From positions 124,001-188,000 of the forward strand of contig NZ_FOVT01000005.1 in assembly GCF_900115245.1 (NCBI RefSeq): a stretch of DNA of 64,000 bases, given 5' to 3'. The notes under the pieces were generated by a model. That model was given only the letters and a program-made list of their open reading frames with translations. It was not told the DNA's origin and made no database searches. Shown one piece after another: positions 63,698 through 64,000 of this stretch (the first letter of the stretch is position 1; the number at the start of each line of letters is the position of its first letter). Both the position numbers and the translations under genes were made by a program. Source of the stretch: Mesorhizobium sp. NFR06. Lineage in GTDB: Bacteria; Pseudomonadota; Alphaproteobacteria; Rhizobiales; Rhizobiaceae.

Positions 63698-64000
63698 ATG
63701 ACAAGCGAACGTCATTACGAATACGAACTAGGACATTCGGAAAGAGAACTGCGAAGGCTGGCGAGGCAGGCCGCATTGGTTGACCCGATGACACGGGATT
63801 ACCTGCGGCGAGCTGGCCTCCGAGCGGGAATGCATGTTCTTGACGTAGGGAGCGGTGCCGGCGATGTCGCCTTTCTCGCGGCTGATATTGTCGGACCCTC
63901 AGGTCTTGTCATCGGCTCTGATAGGTCAGCGGTGGCTCTCGAAGCTGCTCGGGCGAGAGCCGCGCAACGTGGTTTGGAGAATGTAATCTTCCACCAGTGC
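63698..64000 (+). CDS. Class I SAM-dependent methyltransferase, cut by window edge
   Basis: ATG 63698 follows CGGAGGGG. The 101 visible residues contain a helical start (LGHSERELRRLARQAALVDP) and the SAM-binding motif I VLDVGSGAGDVAFLAADIVG, with motif II acidic residue in VIGSDRSAVAL. The acceptor substrate cannot be inferred. Confidence 0.85.
   Translation, partial: MTSERHYEYELGHSERELRRLARQAALVDPMTRDYLRRAGLRAGMHVLDVGSGAGDVAFLAADIVGPSGLVIGSDRSAVALEAARARAAQRGLENVIFHQC

Overview
The window is a dense, high-GC stretch of an alphaproteobacterial chromosome. The gene set points to the Rhizobiales, most likely a Mesorhizobium-like member of the Phyllobacteriaceae. It includes an LdtR/L,D-transpeptidase pair, a DUF930 protein, a DUF6163-type membrane protein, Mg-type HemB, the order bamE - UQ-cyt c chaperone - DUF177 - plsX - fabH - ihfA - merR, a DUF3606 protein, a stand-alone LigD-type ligase, and palindromic repeat elements typical of rhizobial genomes. 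Identification is by protein family recognition only; no database search was possible.

Layout. 1-6.5 kb: cut-off DMT transporter, leucyl/arginyl-protein transferase (bpt), RDD protein, ICMT-like methyltransferase, soluble transhydrogenase (sthA), an esterase and an OpgC-type membrane acyltransferase. 6.5-8.1 kb: a LacI repressor divergent from two tiny homologous ORFs, with three copies of one 14-bp palindrome. 8.1-14.7 kb: DUF423, MFS pump with divergent GntR regulator, GT90 glycosyltransferase, aldo/keto reductase, PPK2, DHFR-like reductase. 14.8-24.9 kb: hemB, DUF2066, 3-hydroxyisobutyryl-CoA hydrolase-like gene, ldtR and its L,D-transpeptidase, Na+/H+ antiporter, glyA. 24.9-28.4 kb: nrdR-ribD-ribE-(small DUF1778-like ORF)-ribH-nusB. 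28.4-36.2 kb: MFS protein, an OsmF/YehZ-type osmolyte ABC transporter and a K+-independent H+-pyrophosphatase. 36.3-45.4 kb: GT2 and cupin/epimerase pair, bamE, a broken DUF177 gene, plsX-fabH, ihfA-merR, His-rich peptide and small regulators.

45.6-60 kb is the most unusual region. It holds a homoserine-dehydrogenase-like/SAF oxidoreductase of the DXR-II (DRL) family, a TPP-dependent E1alpha/E1beta/E2 complex, a complete glucitol-family PTS (GutM, EIIC, EIIBC, EIIA, HPr-EI fusion) and a SorC-type sugar-phosphate sensor. I propose that these form a catabolic pathway for 2-C-methyl-D-erythritol or a related 1-deoxy/branched polyol: PTS uptake with phosphorylation, oxidation/rearrangement to 1-deoxyxylulose 5-phosphate, then acetoin-dehydrogenase-like cleavage to acetyl-CoA and glyceraldehyde 3-phosphate. 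This is inference, not shown.

60-61.8 kb is a 1.7-kb island remnant bounded by a 25-bp repeat of the 3' end of tRNA-Pro(GGG). 62-64 kb holds a DUF3606/zinc-ribbon pair, a LigD-type DNA ligase and a cut-off methyltransferase.

Other structural oddities are a ~90-bp internal inversion that breaks the DUF177 gene, and two palindromic repeat elements translated in frame as the interdomain linkers of the E2 protein.
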